From: Acinetobacter amyesii
GTDB taxonomy: Bacteria; Pseudomonadota; Gammaproteobacteria; Pseudomonadales; Moraxellaceae
Direction of reading: 5' to 3'
DNA length: 64,000 nt
Assembly: GCF_002018365.1 (NCBI RefSeq)
Contig: NZ_MVKX01000006.1
Span: forward strand, 178,667-242,666
In this document: piece after piece, positions 19,612 to 28,655 of the stretch
How positions within the stretch are numbered: position 1 is the first letter of the stretch
How the letters are laid out: every line of letters begins with the position of its first letter
Notes under the pieces: generated by a model
The model's database searches: none
What the model saw: the letters and a program-made list of their open reading frames with translations, nothing else
Told to the model about the DNA's origin: nothing
Program-made: the position numbers and the translations under genes

Positions 19612-20511
19612 ATGACTCAGCAAGCTCAGACCATTCAAGGTTCAATTGTCGCAATCGTCACCCCAATGTTTGAAGATGGCAGCGTAGATTGGAAGAGCCT
19701 CGAGAAGCTGGTTGAGTGGCATATAAAGCAAGGCACCAACAGTATTGTTGCTGTAGGGACTACAGGTGAAGCTTCTACCCTAAGCATGGCCGAACACACT
19801 CAGGTGATCAAAGAAATCATCCGTGTGGCGAACAAACGCATTCCAATTATTGCCGGCACAGGTGCAAACTCAACCCACGAAGCAATTGAACTCACCAAAG
19901 AAGCCAAAGAATTAGGTGCAGATGCGGCATTATTAGTTACACCTTACTATAACAAACCGACCCAAGAAGGCCTGTATCAGCACTACAAAGCGATTGCTGA
20001 AGCTGTTGATTTACCTCAAATTCTATACAACGTACCTGGCCGTACCGGTGTAGACATGCACAATGACACCGTGATCCGTCTTGCTGATATTCCACAAATC
20101 GTGGGCATTAAAGACGCAACTGGCGATGTTCCTCGTGGTCAAGAACTCATTGAAGGCCTAAAAGGCAAAGATATGGTGGTGTACTCAGGTGATGATGCAA
20201 CGGCTTATCAGTTGATGGGTTTAGGTGCTCAAGGCAACATTTCGGTTACTGCGAACGTGGCGCCAAAAGAAATGAGCGAAATGTGCGCAAGCGCTTTGGC
20301 GGGTGATGCAGCTCAAGCCGAGCAACAAAACAATACTGTTGCAAATTTACATCAAATTTTATTTTGCGAATCGAACCCAATTCCTGTGAAATGGGCACTT
20401 CATGAGATGAACCTGATTGAAACAGGCATTCGCTTACCATTAACACCCCTTGCAGAACAATATCGCACTCCGCTTCGTGAAGCACTCATCACTGCGGGCG
20501 TTATCAAATAA
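19612..20511 (+). CDS. dapA: 4-hydroxy-tetrahydrodipicolinate synthase
   Basis: Condenses pyruvate with aspartate semialdehyde, the first committed step to diaminopimelate and lysine. 299 residues. The Schiff-base Lys167 is in IVGIKDATGD, the catalytic Tyr139 in ILYNVPGRTG and the Thr pair in VGTTGEAST. It begins a dapA-bamC-purC run with the same order as E. coli. Confidence 0.97.
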   Translation: MTQQAQTIQGSIVAIVTPMFEDGSVDWKSLEKLVEWHIKQGTNSIVAVGTTGEASTLSMAEHTQVIKEIIRVANKRIPIIAGTGANSTHEAIELTKEAKELGADAALLVTPYYNKPTQEGLYQHYKAIAEAVDLPQILYNVPGRTGVDMHNDTVIRLADIPQIVGIKDATGDVPRGQELIEGLKGKDMVVYSGDDATAYQLMGLGAQGNISVTANVAPKEMSEMCASALAGDAAQAEQQNNTVANLHQILFCESNPIPVKWALHEMNLIETGIRLPLTPLAEQYRTPLREALITAGVIK

Positions 20512-20526
20512 AGAAGAGCAAACATC

Positions 20527-21132
20527 ATGCAATTACGTTTAGGACTTAGCCTGGCACTTTCAGTGTTTACATTAGCCGGTTGTAGTTCACTTGCCTTTAA
20601 TAACGGCACACTGGACTATAAACAAACCACAGATGTTGAACCACTGAAATACCCTGAAGGGTCGATGGTTCGTCCTGCAACGCCTTTGTATCCTGCTCCA
20701 TCGGTTGACCCGCTTGCAATTGAGCATGCGCCAAATCTTGAAAACAAGCGCGGCAACCGCTATGCCCTTCCTCGTCCAGCCGAGGAAAAAAATAATGTCG
20801 TTGCTGATTCCTCAATAGACAGTACAAATATTAGCCGTCCTCAACTATTGGTGGATGGAAATCAAAATCCGCTGATCAAAGTTGAAGGAAATTCTGCTAC
20901 AATTTGGCAATACACACTTGCTACCCTCAGCAGCCTTAACCATACCATTGTTGGTCAGAGCAAAAACCGTTACGAAGTAACCGTCAAGGTCGATCAACAG
21001 ACCTATGTTTTAAGACTTTCTTCTGTAGGTTCAAGCAATAACATCGCTGTGTTCAATGCCGATAACAGTTTTGCAGACAAAGAAAAAGCTGCAGATCTGT
21101 TAGCTCAGATTTACCAAAATTGGCCAGCCTAG
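20527..21132 (+). CDS. bamC: BamC-like outer-membrane lipoprotein
   Basis: 201 residues with a type II signal peptide and lipobox LAGC (Cys19). Just after it comes LDYKQTTDVEPLKYPEG, resembling the extended N-terminal segment of BamC that docks on BamD. Position between dapA and purC is the same as nlpB/bamC in E. coli. The protein is much shorter than E. coli BamC (344), keeping the N-terminal segment and one compact domain (about 105-200). Membership of the Bam complex is inferred from synteny and the N-terminal motif. It lies 15 nt after dapA, so it is co-transcribed. Confidence 0.8.
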   Translation: MQLRLGLSLALSVFTLAGCSSLAFNNGTLDYKQTTDVEPLKYPEGSMVRPATPLYPAPSVDPLAIEHAPNLENKRGNRYALPRPAEEKNNVVADSSIDSTNISRPQLLVDGNQNPLIKVEGNSATIWQYTLATLSSLNHTIVGQSKNRYEVTVKVDQQTYVLRLSSVGSSNNIAVFNADNSFADKEKAADLLAQIYQNWPA

Positions 21133-21168
21133 TCGTACTAGGCATTTTTTCTCGAAAAAGGTTCCCTC

Positions 21169-21888
21169 ATGTTAAAACAAACCTTGCTCTATACTGGTAA
21201 AGCGAAATCTGTTTATGAAACAGATAGTTCTGACCACCTCATCCTAGTTTTCCGTGACGATGCTTCTGCATTCAACGGTGAAAAAATTGAACAACTGGAT
21301 CGCAAAGGTAAGGTGAACAACCGTTTTAACGCCTTTATCATGGAAAAATTGGCTGCGGCTGGTATCGAAACTCATTTCGAAAAACTTCTTTCTCCAACTG
21401 AAGTTTTAGTGAAAAAATTAACCATGGTTCCTGTAGAGTGCGTAATCCGTAACTATGCAGCAGGTTCACTTTGCCGTCGTTTAGGCGTTGAAGAAGGTAA
21501 AGAACTTACTCCGCCAACTTTCGAATTGTTCTTCAAAGACGATGCGTTAGGCGACCCAATGGTGAATGAATCACAAGCGATTGCTTTAGGTTGGGCGACT
21601 GCTGAACAACTCGCTCAAATGAAAGAATTGACTTATAAAGTAAACGAAGTACTTAAAGGTCTATTCGATGCAGGCAACATGTTGCTTGTTGACTTTAAAC
21701 TTGAATTTGGTGTGTTCCACGACCGTATCGTACTGGGTGACGAATTCTCTCCAGACGGCTGCCGTCTATGGGACAAAGACACTAAGAAAAAACTCGACAA
21801 AGACCGTTTCCGTCAAGGTTTAGGCGGTGTGGTTGAAGCGTATGAAGAAGTTGCTGCACGTTTAGGTATCGACCTTTCTGATATCTAA
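21169..21888 (+). CDS. purC: phosphoribosylaminoimidazole-succinocarboxamide synthase
   Basis: SAICAR synthetase of purine synthesis, 239 residues. It begins [12 protein letters not shown] and contains [24 protein letters not shown] and [30 protein letters not shown], all hallmark segments. It closes the dapA-bamC-purC operon and is followed by a strong terminator. Confidence 0.97.
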   Translation: MLKQTLLYTGKAKSVYETDSSDHLILVFRDDASAFNGEKIEQLDRKGKVNNRFNAFIMEKLAAAGIETHFEKLLSPTEVLVKKLTMVPVECVIRNYAAGSLCRRLGVEEGKELTPPTFELFFKDDALGDPMVNESQAIALGWATAEQLAQMKELTYKVNEVLKGLFDAGNMLLVDFKLEFGVFHDRIVLGDEFSPDGCRLWDKDTKKKLDKDRFRQGLGGVVEAYEEVAARLGIDLSDI

Positions 21889-21904
21889 GTCGTTCATCGA
21901 TTTG

Positions 21905-21933
21905 AAAAACCGAGCTCTTTAGCTCGGTTTTTT
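21905..21933 (+). terminator. terminator after purC
   Basis: AAAACCGAGCT-CTTT-AGCTCGGTTTT followed by further T, 16 nt after the purC stop. Confidence 0.88.
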
Positions 21934-22032
21934 AATGAAATATTACTCGATTAATCCATGATCGAAAAAACAAATGTTAACCATAAAAATCCTCTGTTTC
22001 ACATTTAACCAAGTTCACACTAAGATAGCCAC

Positions 22033-22168
22033 ATACCAGGCAGCACTAGGATCTATAAGTTTCCAATGTGTATGCCGACCAGATTTTCCATCTACCCTCT
22101 AGGATGTATCTCCCCAAAGACATCCTATTTTTTCAGCCCAGCTCGCCTTGAGTTGGGCTTTTTTTTGC
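22033..22168 (+). ncRNA. candidate small RNA with C-rich loop and tandem terminators
   Basis: Between the purC terminator and rarA lies a stretch without a credible gene but with RNA-like structure. Hairpin TAGGATGT (22100-22107) / ACATCCTA (22120-22127) exposes a loop containing CTCCCC, complementary to Shine-Dalgarno sequences, and is followed by six T. A second, very strong hairpin, AGCCCAGCTC / GAGTTGGGCT, with eight T ends at 22168. A possible promoter, TTTCAC - 18 nt - TAAGAT (22021-22026), would start transcription near 22033. The strong terminators cannot serve purC, which already has one. An RNA gene is inferred, not proven. Confidence 0.45.
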
Positions 22169-22181
22169 GTGAAATAGACAT

Positions 22182-22207
22182 AAAAAAAGGCGCCGAAGCG
22201 CCTTTCC
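22182..22207 (-). terminator. terminator after rarA
   Basis: Read leftwards, GGAAAGGCGC-TTCG-GCGCCTTT is followed by a T-run. Confidence 0.85.
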
Positions 22208-22223
22208 ATTATGATCATTCAAA

Positions 22224-23498
22224 TCATTGTTGCTGTTGTTGTTGCATCCAACGGCGTTGCTGCAAACGCTCACCTTCGACTTCACGTTTATTGCGTGCAG
22301 ACTCATACAGCTTAGTGCCTTTCAGTTCAGGCGGCATATAGTCTTGCATGACAAAATGTTCAGGATAATTATGTGGATATAAATAGTCCACGCCATAGCC
22401 TTGCTCTTTCATCAATTTGGTTGGTGCATTTCTCAAATGTAATGGCACGGGTAAATTCGAGGTTTTTTCTGCCAAATCTAAAGCTTTGTTGATGGCCAAA
22501 TAAGTGCTGTTACTTTTTGCACTGGTTGCCAAGTACACCGCACATTGCCCCAAAATGATTCGACATTCAGGCATACCAATTGCCTGCACAGATCGGAAGC
22601 ATTCTCCTGCCAACAGCAAAGCATTTGGATTTGAGTTGCCAATATCTTCAGATGCCGCAATCAACATACGACGGGCAATAAAAACAGGATCTTCACCTCC
22701 TTTGAGCATTCGAGCCATCCAATACAAAGCGGCATCTGGATCACTGCCTCGAATCGACTTAATAAAAGCCGAAACTAGATCGTAATGCTGTTCGCCCGAT
22801 TTGTCATAGCGTGCAATATTTTGCTGCGCAACTTTGACCACCACCGCATTGCTAATAATATTTTCCAAATCTGGCTCAAACGTACTGGCGATTAAATCTA
22901 AAAGATTTAATGCTTTACGAGCGTCACCTGCGGCAAATTGAAATAAAGCTTCATATTCTTCGATTTGAATATAACGCTCTTTTAAAAACGAATCTTGCTG
23001 AATGGCTTGATCCAATAAGCGCTGAATTGCGTCATTATCCAGAGCATTTAAGGTATAGACCTGACAACGCGACAATAAGGCATTGTTGACTTCAAATGAG
23101 GGGTTTTCTGTGGTTGCACCGATCAGGGTAATTTTGCCCTTTTCGACGGCATTCAGTAAGGCATCTTGTTGTGACTTATTAAAACGATGAATTTCATCAA
23201 TAAACACCACAGGTGTCAGTAAATCTCCACCATCGGCGATGATTTCACGTAATTCTTTCACACCAGTATTGAGCGCAGATAAACTAATAAATGGTCGGTC
23301 AACAGCCTGCGCCAACAACAACGCAATCGTGGTTTTACCTACACCCGGTGGTCCCCAAAAAATAATCGATGGTAAATGCCCTTGGTCAATCATCTGACGT
23401 AACGGTGCATCTTCACCTAATAGGTGATCTTGTCCAATAATTTGCGATAAATCATGAGGACGCATGCGTTCAGGAAGAGGAATTTGGCTGTCTGACAT
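22224..23498 (-). CDS. rarA: replication-associated recombination AAA+ ATPase RarA (MgsA)
   Basis: Acts at stalled replication forks with SSB. 424 residues with Walker A GPPGVGKTT (49-57), Walker B FIDEIHRF (DEIH 101-104) and sensor GATTENPSFE. The clamp-loader-like C-terminal domain includes GSDPDAALYWMARML. The extreme C-terminus is a run of six Gln after WM, encoded by mixed CAA/CAG codons; this is not a usual end for the family. It is a single-gene unit. Confidence 0.95.
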   Translation of the reverse strand: MSDSQIPLPERMRPHDLSQIIGQDHLLGEDAPLRQMIDQGHLPSIIFWGPPGVGKTTIALLLAQAVDRPFISLSALNTGVKELREIIADGGDLLTPVVFIDEIHRFNKSQQDALLNAVEKGKITLIGATTENPSFEVNNALLSRCQVYTLNALDNDAIQRLLDQAIQQDSFLKERYIQIEEYEALFQFAAGDARKALNLLDLIASTFEPDLENIISNAVVVKVAQQNIARYDKSGEQHYDLVSAFIKSIRGSDPDAALYWMARMLKGGEDPVFIARRMLIAASEDIGNSNPNALLLAGECFRSVQAIGMPECRIILGQCAVYLATSAKSNSTYLAINKALDLAEKTSNLPVPLHLRNAPTKLMKEQGYGVDYLYPHNYPEHFVMQDYMPPELKGTKLYESARNKREVEGERLQQRRWMQQQQQQ

Positions 23499-23750
23499 CT
23501 TATTATTTCGTTTCCGGCAATTGGGGACGTTTTTTCTATTCTAACACTGCCTTGGCAGAATCTTTGCTTTATTCGATATTCAATTTAAGAGGCTGGTTTA
23601 ATGTCGTTATTTAAGTATCTTGCATGTAAAAATCCTTAGGCGAATGTTAACTATAATGTAACAAGAGATCCTATCCCTTATCGATCAAATTAAAGTATGA
23701 TCGGCTAGATATCCCATTTTTAGCTTGCCTGACCCAATTGGACAGATTGT

Positions 23751-25547
23751 ATGAAGCAATCATTAAAGCAAAAGCAAATACCTCAAGTTCAACAAGGCAT
23801 TGATCTACCTATAAATTCATTTCAACAAATGCCTCAAGCCAAGAATATACAATTACAACATACCCAATGTGCAGAATTACGCGAAAAACTCGACAGCCGT
23901 AATCAAATGTTAGATGCCAGTGTCGACTGTATTAAATTATTAAGCCTAGACGGTCATATTCTGCATATGAACCGCGCTGGTTGCTTAGCTCTCGGTGTGT
24001 CCCCGACCGAAACTGAGTTTGGTATGTCATGGCACAAATTATTGCCTGAAGAAGTCCGTGACGCGTGTCTGAATGCTTTTGCAGAAGCCAAACAAGGAAA
24101 AACTTCTCGCTTTGTTGGCATGAGCCAAGTGGCCGATGAACCCGTGGCTTATTGGGATAACATGCTCAGCCCAGTATTCAATGAATATGGCCAAGTCAAA
24201 GAAATCCTCTGTGTCTCCCGTGATATTACGGTACAGCGACTGGCCGAAAATAAACTTCAACGCATCATTGAACAAGATGATTTAACGGGTTTATTAAACC
24301 GCCGTGCCTTTAGTCGAGTCTTTAAAAGTCACTTAAGAGTGGCGCGAGAACATCAGCAACAACTGGGTTTGTTATTGATCGATCTGGATTATTTTAAGCA
24401 TATTAATGACACCTTAGGACATAGTGCTGGAGATCATTTACTGCATACCCTTGGGCAGCGTTTTCAGCACTGTTTTGATGCAAATATCGTGGTTTCACGC
24501 TTAGGTGGTGATGAATTTGCCATTTCTATTCCCAACTTAAAATCGCAACAACAATTAACAGATATTGCCAGTATTGCTTGTCAGCAAATGGATATGCCGA
24601 TTTTCTATAATGGGCAAAGCATCAATATTGGGATGAGTATTGGCTGCGCGATCTACCCACGCGATGCACAAAATTCCTCGAATTTACTTAAATGCGCGGA
24701 TATTGCACTGAATGATTTAAAAGGCAGTGGTCGAGGTGGGGTCCGAATGTTTAACCACACCATGTTCAAAATCCTTGAAAACACCACTCGTCAATTAACA
24801 TTAGCGCGCAGCCTGATTAAGTCCAATCAAATTATTCCGTTTTATCAACCCAAAGTTCGCCTTTCTGACAGTCAAGTGGTCGGCTTTGAAGCTTTGCTGC
24901 GTTGGTACGATAAAGACCAACAATTACAATTACCTTCTCAAATTTTTGCTGCATTTCAAGATTATGAATTGGCTTCACGTATTAGTGAAATGATGCAAAT
25001 TAAAATCTTTCAAGATATTCAAAAATGGATTGAACTCGGACTACAACCGCTACCAATTTCAATAAATGCTGCCCCTGTCGAATTTTTACGTGATGATTAT
25101 GCGGAAAAACTACTGAATCGCTTAAAGCAGTTTGGTATTTCACCGGACATTATTGAAGTCGAAATTACCGAGCAAAGCCTGTCGGAACGTGGCTCAAATT
25201 ATGTGATTCGCGCCCTCAATTTATTGAAAGACCATGGCATCCACATTTCTTTAGATGACTTTGGTACAGGTCATTCATCATTAACACGCCTGAGTAATTA
25301 CCCTGTCGACTGTATTAAAATCGACCGTAATTTTGTGGAACGTATGCACACCGACTGTTCAGCACTGGCGATTGTCAAAGCGATTACCCAAATTGGTGCG
25401 AGTGTTTCCCTGAATATACTGGTTGAAGGTATAGAGAAACCGGAACAGGTCGATACCTTAAAAGAATGTAATTGTCATACTGGACAAGGTTTTTACTTTT
25501 ATCGCCCGCTCAGTTATGACCATGCGATGGAACTTTTAAGTCGCTAA
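23751..25547 (+). CDS. PAS-GGDEF-EAL cyclic-di-GMP signalling protein
   Basis: 598 residues, no membrane segments. A PAS domain lies at about 47-162 (MLDASVDCIKLLSLDGHILHMNRAG), followed by GGDEF (about 170-335) and EAL (about 345-598). The synthase motif LGGDEF (251-256) is intact. The phosphodiesterase residues are also present: GFEALLRW (EAL 380-382), EVEITEQ, DDFGTGHSSL (501-510) and the Lys in CIKIDRNFV. There is no RxxD inhibitory site just before GGDEF. It may be bifunctional; which activity dominates cannot be told from sequence. The PAS ligand is unknown. A DUF523 gene follows within 21 nt. Confidence 0.92.
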   Translation: MKQSLKQKQIPQVQQGIDLPINSFQQMPQAKNIQLQHTQCAELREKLDSRNQMLDASVDCIKLLSLDGHILHMNRAGCLALGVSPTETEFGMSWHKLLPEEVRDACLNAFAEAKQGKTSRFVGMSQVADEPVAYWDNMLSPVFNEYGQVKEILCVSRDITVQRLAENKLQRIIEQDDLTGLLNRRAFSRVFKSHLRVAREHQQQLGLLLIDLDYFKHINDTLGHSAGDHLLHTLGQRFQHCFDANIVVSRLGGDEFAISIPNLKSQQQLTDIASIACQQMDMPIFYNGQSINIGMSIGCAIYPRDAQNSSNLLKCADIALNDLKGSGRGGVRMFNHTMFKILENTTRQLTLARSLIKSNQIIPFYQPKVRLSDSQVVGFEALLRWYDKDQQLQLPSQIFAAFQDYELASRISEMMQIKIFQDIQKWIELGLQPLPISINAAPVEFLRDDYAEKLLNRLKQFGISPDIIEVEITEQSLSERGSNYVIRALNLLKDHGIHISLDDFGTGHSSLTRLSNYPVDCIKIDRNFVERMHTDCSALAIVKAITQIGASVSLNILVEGIEKPEQVDTLKECNCHTGQGFYFYRPLSYDHAMELLSR

Positions 25548-25567
25548 AACTTGTGGAGCATGACACG

Positions 25568-26044
25568 ATGACACTGAAGTATTTAGTCAGTGCCTGTCTT
25601 GCAGGCCAACCCGTTCGCTATGATGCCAAATCAAATACACAAGAAGCGATTTGCCAACTCATGCAGACCCATCAGGTCATTACCGCATGTCCTGAAATGA
25701 TGGGTGGCCTTAGCTGTCCACGTTTTCCTGCAGAAATTCAAAATGGTCAAGCCAGTGATGTGCTCAATGGCACAGCCCAAGTCAAAGATGTCTTAGGCAC
25801 AGATGTCAGTGCTGAATTTATCGCGGGTGCCCACCGCATGTTGGAATTGGCCCAATTACATAAGGTTGATGTGGTGGTCTTAAAAGATCGTAGCCCGTCG
25901 TGCGGCAGTCATTATATTTATGATGGCAGCTTTACGCGTACGAAAATTGAAGGCTATGGAGTAACCACAGCACTCCTCAAACAGCATGGTTTTCAGGTTC
26001 TGTCAGAACAAGACTTTCTGGCCATGATACAAGATCAATTCTAG
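25568..26044 (+). CDS. DUF523 family protein
   Basis: 158 residues with the family start KYLVSACLAGQPVRYDAKSN and the conserved VITACPEMMGGLSCPR and LKDRSPSCGS. Conserved Cys pairs suggest metal or iron-sulfur binding, but the family's biochemical role is not established. The ATG at 25568 has GGAG nine nt upstream; a GTG at 25553 would overlap that site. It is close behind the GGDEF-EAL gene and may be co-transcribed. Confidence 0.85.
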   Translation: MTLKYLVSACLAGQPVRYDAKSNTQEAICQLMQTHQVITACPEMMGGLSCPRFPAEIQNGQASDVLNGTAQVKDVLGTDVSAEFIAGAHRMLELAQLHKVDVVVLKDRSPSCGSHYIYDGSFTRTKIEGYGVTTALLKQHGFQVLSEQDFLAMIQDQF

Positions 26045-26071
26045 CCCCAAAATTGAGCGTATCTGTGTCCT

Positions 26072-26524
26072 TTAGCGTACCCAACGCACAATATAATCTT
26101 CAATATCATCAGGGTTGACGTCTTCTTCACTGATGCAACGCCCTGCGGCAGACTTTCGTGCCTTCAAAATACTGTCACGATTTCCCGTCACGAGATGATG
26201 CCAACGTGGTAAATCTTTACCTTCAGAAATTCTACGATAAGCACAGCTCGGCGGTAGCCAATGAAATTGGTGAATTTGTTCAGGTGTCAGCTGTATGCAG
26301 TCTGCAACGTGTGATTTGCGATTTGGATAATCGGAACAACTGGCCGTTTCACAATCTAAAAGTTTGCATGCCACTTTGGTGTAAGCCACCTCTTGCGTAT
26401 CTTCATCTTCAAGCTTGATTAAACAACACAGCCCGCAACCATCACAGAGGGACTCCCACTCTAAATGGGTGAGTTCAGTCAAAGCATGCTTTTTCCAAAA
26501 ATGTGGGCGTAGAGTATCGGTCAT
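26072..26524 (-). CDS. YcgN/UPF0260 family cysteine-cluster protein
   Basis: 150 residues from ATG 26524 (MTDTLRPHFWKKHALTELTHLEWESLCDGCGLCCLIKLEDEDT), closely matching E. coli YcgN. Conserved cysteines occur in CDGCGLCC, CKLLDCETASCSDYPNR and DC; WLPPSCAYRRISEGKDLPRWHHLVTG is another family block. The cysteines suggest a zinc or iron-sulfur site. Function is unknown. An ATG at 26554 is an alternative start. Convergent with the DUF523 gene. Confidence 0.88.
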   Translation of the reverse strand: MTDTLRPHFWKKHALTELTHLEWESLCDGCGLCCLIKLEDEDTQEVAYTKVACKLLDCETASCSDYPNRKSHVADCIQLTPEQIHQFHWLPPSCAYRRISEGKDLPRWHHLVTGNRDSILKARKSAAGRCISEEDVNPDDIEDYIVRWVR

Positions 26525-26691
26525 CTTCTCGCTCGCAACGAAGGTGGCAGGCATATTAACTGAACCCGCACATAAATTCCTTGTTTAAGTTACCGAATAT
26601 TGAACATTAAATAAACAAAAGAATACATAGCATGCTTTCTGTGACTCCTATACTGATGAGACAGAATAAAAAATCACATGGAGATAAAACT

Positions 26692-26850
26692 ATGTTCCGC
26701 TGGGCTATTATTTTCGCTGTAATTGCTTTGATTGCGAGTCTGCTAGGTTTTGGTGGTGTGGCAGGCTTATCCAAAGACTTTGCTGTTATTCTTTTGGTTA
26801 TTGCAGTCATTCTCGCAATTGTTGGTTTCCTCTCTCGAGGAAAAGTTTAG
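26692..26850 (+). CDS. DUF1328 small membrane protein
   Basis: 52 residues, nearly all hydrophobic, with two membrane segments around a [13 protein letters not shown] turn, which is the DUF1328 (YtjA) pattern. ATG at 26692 has GGAG eight nt upstream; longer in-frame starts lack a site. Small, often stress-induced proteins of unknown role. Confidence 0.85.
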   Translation: MFRWAIIFAVIALIASLLGFGGVAGLSKDFAVILLVIAVILAIVGFLSRGKV

Positions 26851-26941
26851 GCGACTGATTGAATGTCGTTTTAAACTACAAATTACTCCCCTCAGACTCA
26901 TGAATCAGAAACCTATGTTTTTATCATCTTGAGTCTCAATC

Positions 26942-26975
26942 AAAAAAATAAGAGCCTATGGGCTCTTATTTTTTA
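26942..26975. terminator. bidirectional terminator
   Basis: AAATAAGAGCC-TAT-GGGCTCTTATTT with A-run and T-run lies between the DUF1328 gene and murJ. Confidence 0.85.
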
Positions 26976-27027
26976 CATCAACGGAAAACGTACTACGTAG
27001 TATGGTTTTAGCTCGATAATTTTAGCT

Positions 27028-28569
27028 TTATGGTTTTAAGTGACGAGGTCTAAAGCCTGTTGCAATTAAGGCAATACCATATGCAGCAACGCCAACCACA
27101 CATAAGATGATCACTTCCGCTACACGCATCCACGCAGACACATCACCGTTGTACCATGTTAAGCCATACCACAGAGCAGCAATCATCACAGCATTGGCAA
27201 TCGCAAACTGAATCACCAACTTTTTCCAATGCGCACCAAAACGGAAAATATTGCGCTTATGTAAATAAAAATACAGCATCCCTGCATTCACTAATGCGGA
27301 ACCCGATGATGCCAAGGCCAAAGCCATATGCTCGGCATGCCAATCAATCAGTTTAAAGAACCCAATAAACACCACGTTCAGAATAGCATTGGCTGCGACC
27401 GCCATTAAACCTACACGTACTGGAGTTTTGGTATCTTGCTGCGCATAAAACCCTGGTGCAAACACCTTGATCAACATGAATGAAATCACACCAGCACTCA
27501 TACACTGCAATGCCAATGCAGTCATTTGTGTATCTTCAAAGCTAAATTGACCACGTTCAAATAAGGCCTGAATAATAGGTGTCGAGAGCATGAACAGTGC
27601 AATACTGGCAGGCACACCTACCAAGATAATGACCTTAGCCGCCCAATCAATCATACGGCGGAATTTATCTTGATCCTGTTCAGCATGGCGTGCAGACAAT
27701 GACGGTAAAATCACGGTACCAATGGCCACCCCAATCAAACCTAAAGGCAGCTCTGTCATACGTTCAGCACTATACAGCCATGACACTGAACCATCTTGCA
27801 TGAAAGACGCCCAAATGGTGTTCAACAGCAGGTTGATCTGCGTCACTGAGACACCAAACAGCGCTGGCAGCATCAACTTCATGATGCGATCAACACCTTC
27901 ATGTTTGAAGTCAACTTTCGGTGGAATCAGTAATTTTTTACGCCATAGCTCAGGAATCTGAATCGCCAATTGCAAGAATCCTGCAGCGACAACAGACCAA
28001 CCCAAAGCCATAATTGGCTCAGCCATATAAGGGGTTAACCATAGCGCACCGGCAATCATCGCGACATTAAGTAACACTGGAGCGAACGCAGGTGTACTAA
28101 ATGAGCCATAACTATTCAAAATACTGCTGGCAAATGCCGTTAAAGACATAAACAGTAAGTAAGGAATCGTTAGGCGGAACATATCGGTGGCTAACGCAAA
28201 CTTGTCTGCATCACCATGGAAACCCGGTGCATAGATATAAATAATCGCGGGTGCGGCCACCATCGCGATAAACGTCAAGCTGGTCATGACCAGACCTAAA
28301 CAGCCAAAAACACGGCTAATCAGAATCTGGACTTCGGCATGGGTTCGACTGGTTTTATATTCGGTCAATACAGGAATGAAGGCTTGTGAAAATGCCCCTT
28401 CTGCGAATAAACGCCTAAAAAAGTTAGGAATACGAAAGGCTACTACGAAGGTGTCGAAGTCTTTACCTGCACCAAATACATTTAACAGGACAATATCCCG
28501 TACCAGTCCCAATACACGGGACAACATAGTCATTGCACTGACAATGACTGTCGAACGCCAAAGCGCCAT
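27028..28569 (-). CDS. murJ: lipid II flippase MurJ
   Basis: MOP-superfamily flippase that moves lipid II across the inner membrane. 513 residues with about 14 membrane segments. It begins LWRSTVIVSAMTMLSRVLGLVRDIVLLNVFGAG and has the central RRLFAEGAFSQAFIPVLTEY block. Essential in most bacteria. ampD lies just upstream on the same strand, 86 nt away, so the two may share a transcript. Confidence 0.96.
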   Translation of the reverse strand: MALWRSTVIVSAMTMLSRVLGLVRDIVLLNVFGAGKDFDTFVVAFRIPNFFRRLFAEGAFSQAFIPVLTEYKTSRTHAEVQILISRVFGCLGLVMTSLTFIAMVAAPAIIYIYAPGFHGDADKFALATDMFRLTIPYLLFMSLTAFASSILNSYGSFSTPAFAPVLLNVAMIAGALWLTPYMAEPIMALGWSVVAAGFLQLAIQIPELWRKKLLIPPKVDFKHEGVDRIMKLMLPALFGVSVTQINLLLNTIWASFMQDGSVSWLYSAERMTELPLGLIGVAIGTVILPSLSARHAEQDQDKFRRMIDWAAKVIILVGVPASIALFMLSTPIIQALFERGQFSFEDTQMTALALQCMSAGVISFMLIKVFAPGFYAQQDTKTPVRVGLMAVAANAILNVVFIGFFKLIDWHAEHMALALASSGSALVNAGMLYFYLHKRNIFRFGAHWKKLVIQFAIANAVMIAALWYGLTWYNGDVSAWMRVAEVIILCVVGVAAYGIALIATGFRPRHLKP

Positions 28570-28655
28570 CGGTATTTCTCACTTTTGAAAGTGCGCCTAT
28601 TGTAATGAAACTCGTCAAGGAATTTCATTGATTTATTAAACGCAGTGTGTATTGT

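Noticed and set aside
22066..22341. Plus-strand frame across the candidate small RNA and the end of rarA
   Set aside because: It runs through two strong terminators and antisense to rarA, with Cys-rich translation of the CAA/CAG repeat.
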